Shown here piece after piece: positions 47,795 through 56,612 of a DNA stretch of 64,000 nucleotides. Every line of letters begins with the position of its first letter. Positions within the stretch are counted from its first letter, which is position 1. Source of the stretch: FEN-1219 sp035548835 (GTDB lineage Bacteria; Pseudomonadota; Gammaproteobacteria; Steroidobacterales; Rariloculaceae); the NCBI GenBank assembly GCA_035548835.1, contig DASZSB010000110.1, forward strand, positions 6,697 through 70,696. The letters run 5' to 3'. The notes under the pieces are model-generated. The model worked only from the letters and a program-made list of their open reading frames with translations. It had not been told where the DNA came from and did not search any database. The position numbers and the translations under genes are program-made.

Positions 47795-48679
47795 GTGGCG
47801 CAGACGGGGGCATCGGCACGGCCGCGGCGCAGGCGGCGTATCCTGGCGCAGGTGCACATGTGGGTTGCGCTCGTGCTCGGCGCCTACATCGTCGTGCTGA
47901 GCGTCAGCGGCAGCATTGCCGTGTTCCGGCGCGAGGCGAACATCTGGTTCGTGCCGCGCGAGGTGCCCTCGACGGCCGGCGTGCGCCTCACGGGCGGGGA
48001 GCTCGAGGCCGCGGTTCGTGCCGCCTACCCGGACAGTCAGGTCACGGCCGTGCGCGAATCGCGGCGGCCAGAGAGGCCCGTGTCCGTGCTGCTGGAGCGC
48101 AACGGACACAAGAGCGACCGGCTGTTCGATCCATACGCGCTGAAGGACCTCGGCGACAGCTATCCGCCCGTGGTCCGTGGCATGGAGTGGCTCGTCGATC
48201 TGCACGACAACCTGCTCGCGGGACCCGACGGGCGCATGGTGAACGGCGTGGGCGGGCTGCTGGTGGTGTTCCTGATCGTGACGGGCGTCATCATCTGGTG
48301 GCCCGGCACGCGCCGCGTCTGGCGCAGCCTGACGGTTGGCAGGCCGGAGGCCTCGCGACGCTTCGCCTGGCAGCTCCACAACGCGCTCGGCGTGTGGTCG
48401 TTCGTGCTGCTGCTCAATTGGACGCTGACGGCCGTGTATTTCGGATTCCCGGAATGGTGGGATGCCGCTGTCGACGTGTTCGATGCCGACAAGACGGATG
48501 CGGATCGACCCGGGGAGGCCGCGCTGCTGCTCCTGATCAAGCTGCACTTCGGCCGTTTCGGCGGGCTCTGGGTGCGCTTCCTCTGGGCGTTGCTCGGGCT
48601 CCTGCCCGTGGTGCTGTTCGTGACGGGCTTCGTGCTCTGGTGGACGCGCGTCGTGCGCAAGCGCATCGCTGCCGACTGA
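47795..48679 (+). CDS. PepSY-associated transmembrane protein
   Basis: 294 aa. Helices at about 20-42 (VHMWVALVLGAYIVVLSVSG), 150-173, 195-215 and 262-285. The PepSY-TM signature includes LVDLHDNLLAGPDGRMVNG with VVFLIVTGVIIWWPGTRRVW, and paired histidines that could ligate heme or quinone-side groups. Such proteins act as membrane electron conduits, for example in ferric reduction. The start is a GTG with a weak ribosome site. It is divergent from apbE by 115 bp, so the two probably share a promoter region and a pathway. Confidence 0.87.
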   Translation: MAQTGASARPRRRRRILAQVHMWVALVLGAYIVVLSVSGSIAVFRREANIWFVPREVPSTAGVRLTGGELEAAVRAAYPDSQVTAVRESRRPERPVSVLLERNGHKSDRLFDPYALKDLGDSYPPVVRGMEWLVDLHDNLLAGPDGRMVNGVGGLLVVFLIVTGVIIWWPGTRRVWRSLTVGRPEASRRFAWQLHNALGVWSFVLLLNWTLTAVYFGFPEWWDAAVDVFDADKTDADRPGEAALLLLIKLHFGRFGGLWVRFLWALLGLLPVVLFVTGFVLWWTRVVRKRIAAD

Positions 48680-48703
48680 GGTCGCGACCGGATTGGCTGC
48701 TGC

Positions 48704-50368
48704 CTAGGACGTCGGTCGCGTCCGCATGTGGATCAGAGGCCAGGGCGAGGTTTCGGTGCCGGGCTCGATTGCAACTTCGATCAGGCTGGGCTGGGCGGAC
48801 GCGAGCTCGTGCTCGAGCGTTCGTTGCAGCTCCGCTGGCGTCGCGATGCGCTGCGCCCGCACGCCGAAGCTCTCGGCCAGGCGGACGAAGTCCGGATTGT
48901 CGAGCCGCGCGCCGATGGCACGGCCGCCGAACTGCACCTGCTGGTCGCGGAGCACGTTGCCATACGAGCGATTGTTGAAGACGATCGTCACGAGCGCGAT
49001 GCCGTATTGCGCCGCGGTCGCGAGCTCCTGCAGCCCGAACATGAAGCCGCCGTCGCCGGTCACCGAGACGACGGGCGTGCTCGGGTGCGCGACCTTGACG
49101 CCGAGCGCCGTGGGAAAACCGAAGCCCAGCGTTCCCTGATACCCCTCGGAGATGTACGTGCGCGGCGCGAGCACCGGGTACGCGCCCGTGTAGGTCGTGA
49201 AGCCCACCTGGGAGAGCTCCGGCACGAGGATGCCATTGCGCGGCAGCACCGCACGGATCGCCTGCAGGTAGGCGGTTTGCGGCTGAATGCGCTCGATGAG
49301 TCGCGCCGCCGTGCGCTTGGCCGCTGCGATCTCGTCGCGACGGCCGCGATTCGGCTTCGCGCGGTGCTGCAGTCGTGCGACGAGCTGACGGCATGCCACG
49401 GCAGAGTCGCCCAGGATGCCGATGTCCGCCGGGAAACGCCGCAGCTCGCTCGCGTCGATGTCGATGCGGATCAGCTTCGGTGTTGCGGGCCGCGGCTCGA
49501 ACCTGAGCATGTCGCGCCAGCGCATGTAGGGCATCTCGAGGCGGCTGCCGATGCCGACGAGCACGTCGACCTCGTCCCACAGCTCGCGCGCCGCGACGGA
49601 GCCGACGCCGAGCGCATGGTCTTCGGCGACGACGCCGCGGCCGGTGCGAAACGCCGTCACGGGCGCGTCCAGCAGCTCGGCCAGTGCCAGCACGTCGATG
49701 GCCGCGTGCTGGGCGCCGGCCCCACACATGATCATGGGCTTGCGCGCCGTGAGCAGCAGCTTCGCGGCGGCCTCGATCGCATCTGCGTCCGGTTCCGGCT
49801 CGGGCTCGGCGTCGCCGGCCGCGGGCAGGGACGAAACGGCCGCCGGGGCTGCAAGCGTGTCCCAGCAGGTCTCCACGGCGACGGGGCCGGGGCGCCCCGC
49901 GCGGGCCGCCCGAAACGCGCGAGTCACGGTCGCCGCGGCGTCCTCGGGACCGGTCACTCGCAACGCATCTTTGATGAAGGTCTTCAGCGTGCCCTGCTGG
50001 TCCGCGAGTTCGTGCAGGTGCCCACGGCCGCGGCCGAGATACGAGGACGGCACCTGCCCCGTGAGGCAGACGACCGGGGCGCACGTGCCCATGGCCGTGC
50101 ACAGTGCGGCGCCGGCGTTCAGAACCCCGGGGCCCGGGACCACCGTGAAGACACCCGTGCGGCCGGTCGATTTCGCGTAGCCCATGGCCATGTAGGCCGC
50201 GGCCTGCTCGTGGCGCGGCACGATGAGCTCGACGCCGCTGGCGTACAGCGCGTCGAACAGCGGATAGATCTGCGCGCCGGGCACGCCGAAGATCGTGGTC
50301 ATGCCGTTGGCGCGCGCAGTCTCGACGATGGTGTCGCCGACCGCCGCTTTTCGAGTCTCAGAGGTCAT
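48704..50368 (-). CDS. Thiamine-diphosphate enzyme, acetolactate synthase-like
   Basis: 554-aa three-domain ThDP enzyme: PYR domain with catalytic Glu54 (VPRHEQAAAYMAMGYAKSTG), a central Rossmann domain (about 190-320) and a PP domain with the ThDP/Mg motif VTGDGGFMFGLQE through FNNRSYGN (about 432-465). It lacks the regulatory-subunit context of true IlvB, and no ilvN neighbour exists. It is probably a catabolic or decarboxylating relative (oxo-acid decarboxylase, glyoxylate carboligase or similar). The ATG at 50368 is preferred over an adjacent TTG. No ribosome site is visible. Confidence 0.85.
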   Translation of the reverse strand: MTSETRKAAVGDTIVETARANGMTTIFGVPGAQIYPLFDALYASGVELIVPRHEQAAAYMAMGYAKSTGRTGVFTVVPGPGVLNAGAALCTAMGTCAPVVCLTGQVPSSYLGRGRGHLHELADQQGTLKTFIKDALRVTGPEDAAATVTRAFRAARAGRPGPVAVETCWDTLAAPAAVSSLPAAGDAEPEPEPDADAIEAAAKLLLTARKPMIMCGAGAQHAAIDVLALAELLDAPVTAFRTGRGVVAEDHALGVGSVAARELWDEVDVLVGIGSRLEMPYMRWRDMLRFEPRPATPKLIRIDIDASELRRFPADIGILGDSAVACRQLVARLQHRAKPNRGRRDEIAAAKRTAARLIERIQPQTAYLQAIRAVLPRNGILVPELSQVGFTTYTGAYPVLAPRTYISEGYQGTLGFGFPTALGVKVAHPSTPVVSVTGDGGFMFGLQELATAAQYGIALVTIVFNNRSYGNVLRDQQVQFGGRAIGARLDNPDFVRLAESFGVRAQRIATPAELQRTLEHELASAQPSLIEVAIEPGTETSPWPLIHMRTRPTS

Positions 50369-50556
50369 CAAGACAAGTCCATAGGTTTATGACTTTAAAA
50401 GAGAAGAGACGGGGTGATTTCGGTCTCCTCCGGGCCATGCTCCGGGTTTTGCCCGAGCCGCGCAAGCCGGCACGCGAAGAGACCGCCGCCCCCGTGGCCG
50501 GCGCGGCGAACCGGGTGCTAGCATCGTCGCTGCCATAGCTTCCCTGGGGGATTTCG

Positions 50557-51036
50557 ATGACGTTTGCAGCTCGTGGTTTGCGCGCCTCTCTGCTCGTCGT
50601 ATGCGCGCTGGCCGGTGCCCGTGTGCTGGCCGCCAATCCGTGGGACAACGATCCCGCCGTGCAGGAAGTGCTGAAGCTTCGCGCCAAGGGCATTGCCGCG
50701 ATGACCACGACCGGGCCCACGGCCGACAGCGAGCGCTACTCCTCGACGTTCGTGGCCAACACCCCTGGCAACTCGATCGTGACCGGCACGCAGATGCTCA
50801 AGAACTTTGGCGCCGGTTTCAGCTACAAGGCCGTGGAACAGCACCTCGATTACGCGGGCTCGCACGGGCCCGACGTCGTCGTCATGATGGGCGAGGAGAT
50901 CGTCGTGCCGGGGCCGGGTTCGCCGAACGCGGGCAAGCGTATCCACCGCCGGTTCACCGACGTGTGGCGCAAGGAGAAGGGCGAGTGGCGTTACGATCTG
51001 CGACACGCCAACGTGATCTCGATCGAGGGCAACTGA
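50557..51036 (+). CDS. Secreted NTF2/SnoaL-like (DUF4440) protein
   Basis: 159 aa. Signal peptide about 1-25 (LLVVCALAGARVLA), then a small alpha+beta domain of the NTF2-like superfamily: VQEVLKLRAKGIAAMTT, FVANTPGNSIVTGTQM and RRFTDVWRKEKGEWRYDLRH. No catalytic residues can be assigned. The stop overlaps the next ATG by one base (TGATG), so it is co-translated with the HupE-like protein. Confidence 0.75.
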   Translation: MTFAARGLRASLLVVCALAGARVLAANPWDNDPAVQEVLKLRAKGIAAMTTTGPTADSERYSSTFVANTPGNSIVTGTQMLKNFGAGFSYKAVEQHLDYAGSHGPDVVVMMGEEIVVPGPGSPNAGKRIHRRFTDVWRKEKGEWRYDLRHANVISIEGN

Positions 51037-51722
51037 TGCGGCGCGTGACGCTCGCCGCGCTGACGTTCGCCGCCGCGCTGCTGGTGAGCGCGCTCGCGCA
51101 GGCGCACGGCATCGCCGGCGACGACCAGGCGTTCCTGCTGCGCTCCGCGGGCCCGCACATCGGTCCGTACGTGTACCTCGGCGCGAAGCACATGGTGACC
51201 GGCTACGATCATCTGCTGTTCCTGGCCGGGGTGATCTTCTTCCTGTACCGGCTCAAGGACGTGGCCGTGTACGTCACGCTGTTCGCGCTAGGTCACAGCA
51301 CCACGCTGCTGCTCGGCGTGCTCGCCGGCTGGCACGTCAATGCGTACCTCGTCGACGCGATCATCGGGCTGTCCGTGGTGTACAAGGCGTTCGAGAACCT
51401 GGGCGGTTTTCGCGCGCTCGGCTTCGAGCCGAACACGAAGGGCGCCGTCCTGTTCTTCGGGTTCTTCCACGGCCTCGGGCTCGCCACGAAGCTGCAGGAT
51501 CTCGCGCTGTCGCGCGATGGCCTCGTGACGAACATGGTGTCGTTCAACGTGGGAGTGGAGATCGGGCAGTTGCTCGCGCTCGGCCTGATCCTGATCGCAT
51601 TCAATGCGTGGCGGCGCACGGGAGGATTCTTCCGCCACGCCTATGCCGGCAACATGGTGCTGATGGTCGCCGGCTTCGTGCTGGCGGGGTATCAGCTCGC
51701 GGGTTATCTCGCGGGTACCTGA
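51036..51722 (+). CDS. HupE/UreJ family membrane protein
   Basis: 228 aa. Signal sequence about 1-21 ending AQAHG, followed by six helices. GAKHMVTGYDHLLFLAGVIF and LFALGHSTTLLLGVL with FFHGLGLATKLQDL are the HupE/UreJ_2 signature, with histidines that could bind nickel or cobalt. No hydrogenase or urease gene is nearby, so the metal is unknown. Overlaps the upstream NTF2-like gene by one base. Confidence 0.87.
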   Translation: MRRVTLAALTFAAALLVSALAQAHGIAGDDQAFLLRSAGPHIGPYVYLGAKHMVTGYDHLLFLAGVIFFLYRLKDVAVYVTLFALGHSTTLLLGVLAGWHVNAYLVDAIIGLSVVYKAFENLGGFRALGFEPNTKGAVLFFGFFHGLGLATKLQDLALSRDGLVTNMVSFNVGVEIGQLLALGLILIAFNAWRRTGGFFRHAYAGNMVLMVAGFVLAGYQLAGYLAGT

Positions 51723-51827
51723 ACTCGACCTGAACCGGCGCGTGTCGGTGAACGGCGACGGGGCTATGCAGCGCAGCGATGTTCGCGCACCATTGTGGCT
51801 TCGGTGTTCTCTGACGGAGGAAATCGC

Positions 51828-52385
51828 ATGAACATGCAACGATCGCTTTGGCTCGTCGCGACCCTGATGTTCGGTCTCGGCTCGGCTGCGATGGCCGACG
51901 ACAGCGGCAAGGCGGCAAAACGCAAGCAGGAGATCGACCAGCAAGCGAAGACTACGCTCGACCAACTCCTCAAGGACGACGCCGGCGCGAAGGAGCTGTA
52001 CGGCAAGGCCGTCGGCTACGCAGTGTTCAAGGTCACGAAGGGCGGCTTCATCGTCTCGGGCGGCGGTGGCAACGGTGTCGCCGTCGACAAGGCCAGCGGC
52101 AAGCGCACGTACATGCGCATGGGCCTGGGCGGCGTCGGCCTCGGCATCGGCGGCCAGCGCTACGAGCTCGTGGTGCTGTTCGAAACGAAGGACCGCATGG
52201 ACAAGTTCGTGGCCGGCGGCTGGGACTCCAGCGCGACGGCGGAAGCCGCTGCGGGCAAGGAAGGCAAGGCGGCGCGTGCCACGTTCTACGATGGCGTTGC
52301 GTACTACCAGATCACCGACAAGGGCCTGATGGCGCACGCCGACATCACCGGCACGAAGTTCTGGGTCAACGACGACTTGCGCTAG
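51828..52385 (+). CDS. YSC84/SYLF lipid-binding domain protein
   Basis: 185 aa. Signal peptide about 1-23 (WLVATLMFGLGSAAMA), then a SYLF domain: GYAVFKVTKGGFIVSGGGGN, GKRTYMRMGLGGVGLGIGGQ and ITDKGLMAHADITGTKFW. The domain binds phosphoinositides in eukaryotes. In bacteria it is a periplasmic protein of unknown role. The ATG follows GGAGG. A strong terminator begins 25 bp after the stop. Confidence 0.88.
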   Translation: MNMQRSLWLVATLMFGLGSAAMADDSGKAAKRKQEIDQQAKTTLDQLLKDDAGAKELYGKAVGYAVFKVTKGGFIVSGGGGNGVAVDKASGKRTYMRMGLGGVGLGIGGQRYELVVLFETKDRMDKFVAGGWDSSATAEAAAGKEGKAARATFYDGVAYYQITDKGLMAHADITGTKFWVNDDLR

Positions 52386-52409
52386 GCGGCGTGGTTTCGT
52401 GATCGCGAT

Positions 52410-52441
52410 TCGGGCGGCCCGCGTGGCCGCCCGAGCTTTTT
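52410..52441 (+). terminator. Rho-independent terminator after the YSC84 gene
   Basis: TCGGGCGGCC (52410-52419), loop CGCGT, GGCCGCCCGA (52425-52434), then GCTTTTT. The T run ends at 52441, directly touching the ATG of the next gene. Confidence 0.85.
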
Positions 52442-53605
52442 ATGGGCCAAACCGATCCACTCGATCTCTATGGCGTTCGCAGCCTGATCGGCGCGGACGA
52501 ACGGCTCGTGCAGGAAACCGTGGCGCGCTTCGTCGAGCGCGAAGCGCTGCCGGTCATCGGCGAGTGTTTCGCCGCCGAGCGGTTCCCGCAGGAGCTCGTA
52601 CCGCGGCTCGCAGAGCTCGGCCTGTTCGGTGCGACGTTGCACGAGCACGGCGGCGCGGGCCTGAGCTACACGGCATACGGACTGATCTGCCAGGAGCTCG
52701 AAGCGGGCGACAGCAGCCTGCGCAGCTGTGTGTCCGTGCAGAGCAGCCTCGTCATGGGCTGCATCGCCGCGTGCGGCTCGCCGGAGCAGCGCGCACAGTG
52801 GCTGCCGCAGCTCGCGGCCGGCACGAAGCTCGGCTGCTTTGGCCTGACAGAGGCCCACGGCGGCTCCGATCCTGCGCGCATGCGCACGCGTGCCGAGCGC
52901 CGCGGCCGCGAGTGGCTGCTGAACGGCGCGAAGATGTGGATCACGAACGGCGCCATCGCCGATGTCGCGGTCGTGTGGGCCGTCGCGGACGGGCAGATCG
53001 GTGCGTTTCTCGTCGAGCGCGGCACGCCGGGCTTCGAGAGCAGGTCCGTCCGCGACAAGCTCTCGCTGCGTGCGTCGAACACCGCGGAGCTCAGTTTCGC
53101 CGACGTGCGGCTGCCGGAGTCGGCGCGCCTGCCCGGCGCCGACGGGCTCAAGGCCGCGCTGCGCTGCCTCGACGACGCGCGCTTCGGCATCGTCTGGGGA
53201 GCGGTGGGCGCGGCGCGTGCGTGCCTGAAGAGCGTGCTCGCGTACACGCAGTCGCGCGAGCTGTTCGGCCGGCCGCTCGCGCGCACGCAACTGATTCAGA
53301 CGCGCCTCGCCGATGCGGCGCGCCGCATGACGGCCGCCCAGCTCATCGCCTGGCGTCTGGGCCAGCTCAAGGACCGCGGCGAGGTGCAGAGCGCGCAGAT
53401 CTCGCTCGCGAAGTGGAACAACGTGCGCATGGCGCTCGACGTGGCCCGGGACTGCCGGGACATGCTGGGCGCGGCCGGCATCACGCTCGATCATTGCCCG
53501 ATGCGGCACGCGCTGAACCTCGAGTCCGTGATCACCTACGAGGGCACGGAGAGCGTTCACGAGCTGATCGTGGGCCGCGCCCTGACCGGGGAAAACGCGT
53601 TCTAG
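52442..53605 (+). CDS. Acyl-CoA dehydrogenase, glutaryl-CoA dehydrogenase-like
   Basis: 387-aa flavin enzyme of the acyl-CoA dehydrogenase superfamily. LGLFGATLHEHGGAGLSYTA with YGLICQELEAGDSSLRS is characteristic of the glutaryl-CoA dehydrogenase branch. GCFGLTEAHGGSDPARM contacts FAD, WLLNGAKMWITNGAIADVAV is the middle domain, and the catalytic base is Glu367 in YEGTESVHELIVGRALTG. It would oxidise a CoA thioester (perhaps glutaryl-CoA in lysine or aromatic degradation). The ATG abuts the T tract of the preceding terminator and has no ribosome site, so it may be leaderless. No better in-frame start was found. Confidence 0.87.
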   Translation: MGQTDPLDLYGVRSLIGADERLVQETVARFVEREALPVIGECFAAERFPQELVPRLAELGLFGATLHEHGGAGLSYTAYGLICQELEAGDSSLRSCVSVQSSLVMGCIAACGSPEQRAQWLPQLAAGTKLGCFGLTEAHGGSDPARMRTRAERRGREWLLNGAKMWITNGAIADVAVVWAVADGQIGAFLVERGTPGFESRSVRDKLSLRASNTAELSFADVRLPESARLPGADGLKAALRCLDDARFGIVWGAVGAARACLKSVLAYTQSRELFGRPLARTQLIQTRLADAARRMTAAQLIAWRLGQLKDRGEVQSAQISLAKWNNVRMALDVARDCRDMLGAAGITLDHCPMRHALNLESVITYEGTESVHELIVGRALTGENAF

Positions 53606-53647
53606 GGCCGGCGTTTCCTGCCGGTCTGTGCTAAATTGCGCGGCTCC

Positions 53648-53721
53648 GGCTAGGTGGCAGAGTGGTCATGCAGCGGCCTGCAAAGCCGCGTACAGCGGTT
53701 CGATTCCGCTCCTAGCCTCCA
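53648..53721 (+). tRNA. tRNA-Cys (anticodon GCA)
   Basis: 74 nt with encoded CCA. The acceptor pairs GGCTAGG with CCTAGCC. The anticodon arm is GCGGC-CTGCAAA-GCCGC, giving anticodon GCA. The T arm includes GGTTCGATTCC. A candidate -10 (TAAATT, about 53631-53636) lies just upstream. Confidence 0.97.
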
Positions 53722-53945
53722 CCCAGTACATCCCCCCGAGAGAGCTCCGCGCCGCGGTCAGTCCTCCTCCTCGTGCGCGGTTCCGTTTCTGCACCCCGCC
53801 GAGACTTCGTGTGCCATCTCGTGTGACACGCGCGCCGGATTCCGTCGACCCAACCGGCCAGAACGGATCCACGATGCTGTGTCACACTTCGCCGACCCGC
53901 GCTCGTAGGGCAGGGGCCGCCGTCAATGCGATTGGGAGTCACGCC

Positions 53946-55580
53946 GTGAAACGCTGTCTCGTTGCTCTGGCTTTTCTCGCCGTCACGCTTCCTCTGCACG
54001 CGTGGGCGGCCGATTCGAAGCCGCGGCTCGTCGTGGTCGTGGTCGTCGATCAGCTGCGCGGGGATCTGCCGGCGCGTGCGGCGGAGTCGTCGCAGCGCGG
54101 CGGATTCGCGCAGATCCTGAGCTCGGGGGTCGTCTACGACCAGGCGTTCCACGAACATGCGACGACGGCCACTGCGCCGGGGCACGCCACTCTGTTCACC
54201 GGCGCGTATCCGAGTCAGCACGGCATCGTCGGCAACGAGTGGTACGAGCGCGAGGCCAGGCAGCGCACGATCTCCGTGCGCTCGCCCGCGCATGGCCGGG
54301 TGCTCGGGCCGTTCAATCTTCGCGTCACCACGATCGGAGACGAGCTCGCGCTCGCGTGCGGAGCGAGTTGCCGTGTCTACGGCGTTTCGGGCAAGGACCG
54401 CGGCGCGATCCTTCCGGCGGGTCATCTCGGCAAGGCGTTCTGGTTCGATTCGCGAAACGGCGGGTTTCGTTCGAGCGAGTACTACTATACGGCGCTGCCC
54501 GCGTGGGTGGGCCAGTGGAACGCTGCGGTTCCGCAGGCAGCGTACCCGTCGCAGTGGACGCTGCTGCGGCAGCCGCAGACGTATTCGCGTGCGAGTGCGG
54601 ACGACAGGCCGTTCGAGCGACCGCCGGTGAAGCTCGGCCGGACGTTTCCGCACGCCTTGGGGCAGGCGAACGAGCCGGGCTACTACAATCTCTTCTCGCA
54701 CACGCCTTACCTCGACGCGCTGACGCTCGAGTTCGTCCGCAAGCTGATCGAGACGGAGAATCTGGGCCGCGGATCCGCGTCGGACCTGCTGTCCGTCAGC
54801 CTGTCGGCGACGGACTACGTGGGCCATTCCTTCGGTCCGGAGAGTCTCGAGGCGGAAGACAACCTCGCGCGGCTCGACCGTGAGCTCGACGCGTTCATCC
54901 GCTTCCTCGATGACCGCATGGGTCGCAACGGCTACCTTCTGGTGCTGACGGCTGACCACGGTCTTGGGGCGACGCCGGAGTATGCAGCCACACTCGGGTA
55001 CGCAACGCATCGGGTGGAGGCCAAGGCCCTGGCCGAAATCGCCGACCGCGCCATCACCGCGCGGTGGCACGTGCCAGCGCCGGTCGTCAGCGCGTTCGTG
55101 CTTCCCGGGTTGTACCTGGATCGTGAGAAGCTCGCGGCCGCCAACGTCGACGTCGCGGATGCTGCGGCCACGGCGGCTTCGGCGCTGCGGCGGGAGCCGG
55201 GTGTCGCGTATGCGCTCACGCGCGCGGATTCGTCCGTCGAGCCTGCGATCGGCGAGCTCGTGCAAAACAGCATCGACGTCACGAGATCGGGCGATGTCTA
55301 CGTGATCGCGGAGCCGGAGTCCGCGATCGTGGAGGGCACGGATCTGTACACGGCCTACCATGGAACACCCTACGCCGCGGATCGATACGTGCCACTGTAT
55401 TTCTTCGGCGACGGGCTCACGCCGCAGCGCGTGGATCGAAGAGTGAGCACGCGTTCGCTTGCGTCGACCCTGGCCCTGGTACTCGGTGTGCCGGCCCCGA
55501 GCCACGCGAACGCTCCGGCACTCGTGGAAGTGACTGCCGCGAATGCGGGCCGCGCACGTGTGCGCCGTCGTGGCGAGTAA
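53946..55580 (+). CDS. Exported alkaline phosphatase-superfamily phosphodiesterase
   Basis: 544 aa. Signal peptide about 1-22 (LVALAFLAVTLPLHAWA), then a type I phosphodiesterase/nucleotide pyrophosphatase domain: VVVVVDQLRGD with metal ligand Asp35, TATAPGHATLFTGAYPSQHG with probable nucleophile Thr76, SATDYVGHSFGPES and VLTADHGLGATPEYA (second metal site). It resembles PafA-like phosphate-irrepressible phosphatases. The GTG start is chosen because it gives a compact signal peptide. An ATG 24 codons earlier is possible. Likely releases phosphate from organic esters in the periplasm. Confidence 0.86.
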   Translation: MKRCLVALAFLAVTLPLHAWAADSKPRLVVVVVVDQLRGDLPARAAESSQRGGFAQILSSGVVYDQAFHEHATTATAPGHATLFTGAYPSQHGIVGNEWYEREARQRTISVRSPAHGRVLGPFNLRVTTIGDELALACGASCRVYGVSGKDRGAILPAGHLGKAFWFDSRNGGFRSSEYYYTALPAWVGQWNAAVPQAAYPSQWTLLRQPQTYSRASADDRPFERPPVKLGRTFPHALGQANEPGYYNLFSHTPYLDALTLEFVRKLIETENLGRGSASDLLSVSLSATDYVGHSFGPESLEAEDNLARLDRELDAFIRFLDDRMGRNGYLLVLTADHGLGATPEYAATLGYATHRVEAKALAEIADRAITARWHVPAPVVSAFVLPGLYLDREKLAAANVDVADAAATAASALRREPGVAYALTRADSSVEPAIGELVQNSIDVTRSGDVYVIAEPESAIVEGTDLYTAYHGTPYAADRYVPLYFFGDGLTPQRVDRRVSTRSLASTLALVLGVPAPSHANAPALVEVTAANAGRARVRRRGE

Positions 55581-55777
55581 CGTGCACCGCCATTAGCGCC
55601 CAGCAGGCGCCACTTCGGCAGGCAGGCTCGCTTTCTCCGGCGATTTGAACGCGGCAGAGCCGCGCATCACATAATCCGCGGCTCGTGTCATCCGTGGGCT
55701 CGATCGCTCGTTGTGTAGGTCAATGCCGGAGCGTTCCCTCCGGCACTGACAGCCAACAAGGGTGTAGGGAGGCATGG

Positions 55778-56356
55778 ATGAAAGGATTGAATGGACTGGG
55801 TGTGCTGGGTCTTGCGGTGTTGACGACGAGTGCGTTCGCGGCGGGGCCGCGCGCTGACGAAGCCGTCGATCGGAACACGAACCAGCAGCAGCGCATCGAG
55901 CAGGGGTTGCAGACCGGCGCACTCACGACGCGCGAGGCCGGAACGCTCGAGCGTCAGGAGTCGCGCATCGAGCAGACCGAGGCGCGGGGATTGTCGGACG
56001 GCAAGTTGTCGCCCGCCGAGCAGGCGCGTATCAACCGCATGCAGAATCGTGCCAGCGCGAACATCGCGCGCGACAAGCACAACGCGCGCGAGGGCAACCC
56101 GGACTCGGCCTCGTCGCAGCGCATGCAGGCGAACGTCCAGCGCAACGTGAAGCAGCAGCAGCGCATCGATCAGGGCGCGGACTCGGGGCGGCTCACGAAC
56201 CGCGAGGTGGCTTCGCTCGAGGCCGGCCAGGCTCGCACGGATCGCGCTGTAGGCCGTGCAGCCGCGAACGGCCGGGTCGGGGCGGCCGAGCAGGCGCACA
56301 TCCAGCATGCGGAGAACCGGCAGAGCCGCCGCATCTACCGCCAGAAGCACGATTGA
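55778..56356 (+). CDS. Secreted Gln/Arg-rich protein with an internal duplication
   Basis: 192 aa. Signal peptide about 1-21 (GVLGLAVLTTSAFA). The mature protein is two copies of a helical unit of about 75 residues. Copy one (about 32-105) holds QRIEQGLQTGALTTREAGTL and GLSDGKLSPAEQARINRMQN. Copy two (about 124-192) holds QRIDQGADSGRLTNREVASL and AAANGRVGAAEQAHIQHAEN. The loops SDGKLSPAE and ANGRVGAAE look like degenerate EF-hand-type calcium loops. Function is unknown. It is followed by a strong terminator. Confidence 0.75.
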   Translation: MKGLNGLGVLGLAVLTTSAFAAGPRADEAVDRNTNQQQRIEQGLQTGALTTREAGTLERQESRIEQTEARGLSDGKLSPAEQARINRMQNRASANIARDKHNAREGNPDSASSQRMQANVQRNVKQQQRIDQGADSGRLTNREVASLEAGQARTDRAVGRAAANGRVGAAEQAHIQHAENRQSRRIYRQKHD

Positions 56357-56372
56357 TCCGACCGCCGCGAGG

Positions 56373-56405
56373 GGGGATGGCCGCCAAGGCCATCCCCTTC
56401 GTTCC
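56373..56405 (+). terminator. Rho-independent terminator
   Basis: GGGGATGGCC (56373-56382), loop GCCAA, GGCCATCCCC (56388-56397), then TTCGTTCC. The 10-bp perfect stem begins 17 bp after the stop of the duplicated-domain gene. Confidence 0.78.
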
Positions 56406-56612
56406 TGCGTCCGCGGGGGTACGCTCTGTCCCTGCGGGGGGTCGAATCCCGGTCCCGGTGCTTGGCAGGTGTCGGCGGTGGTGGCACGGGGGCTGACCGC
56501 GCGCCCGGCGTTGTCCCGAGCCGGGTGGGGCGCGAGGCTGCCGGCTGGTATAGTCGGCGTCAGCCGGCCCCGCCGGAAGAACACCAAAGACCATCCATTG
56601 GGGGATCTCACG

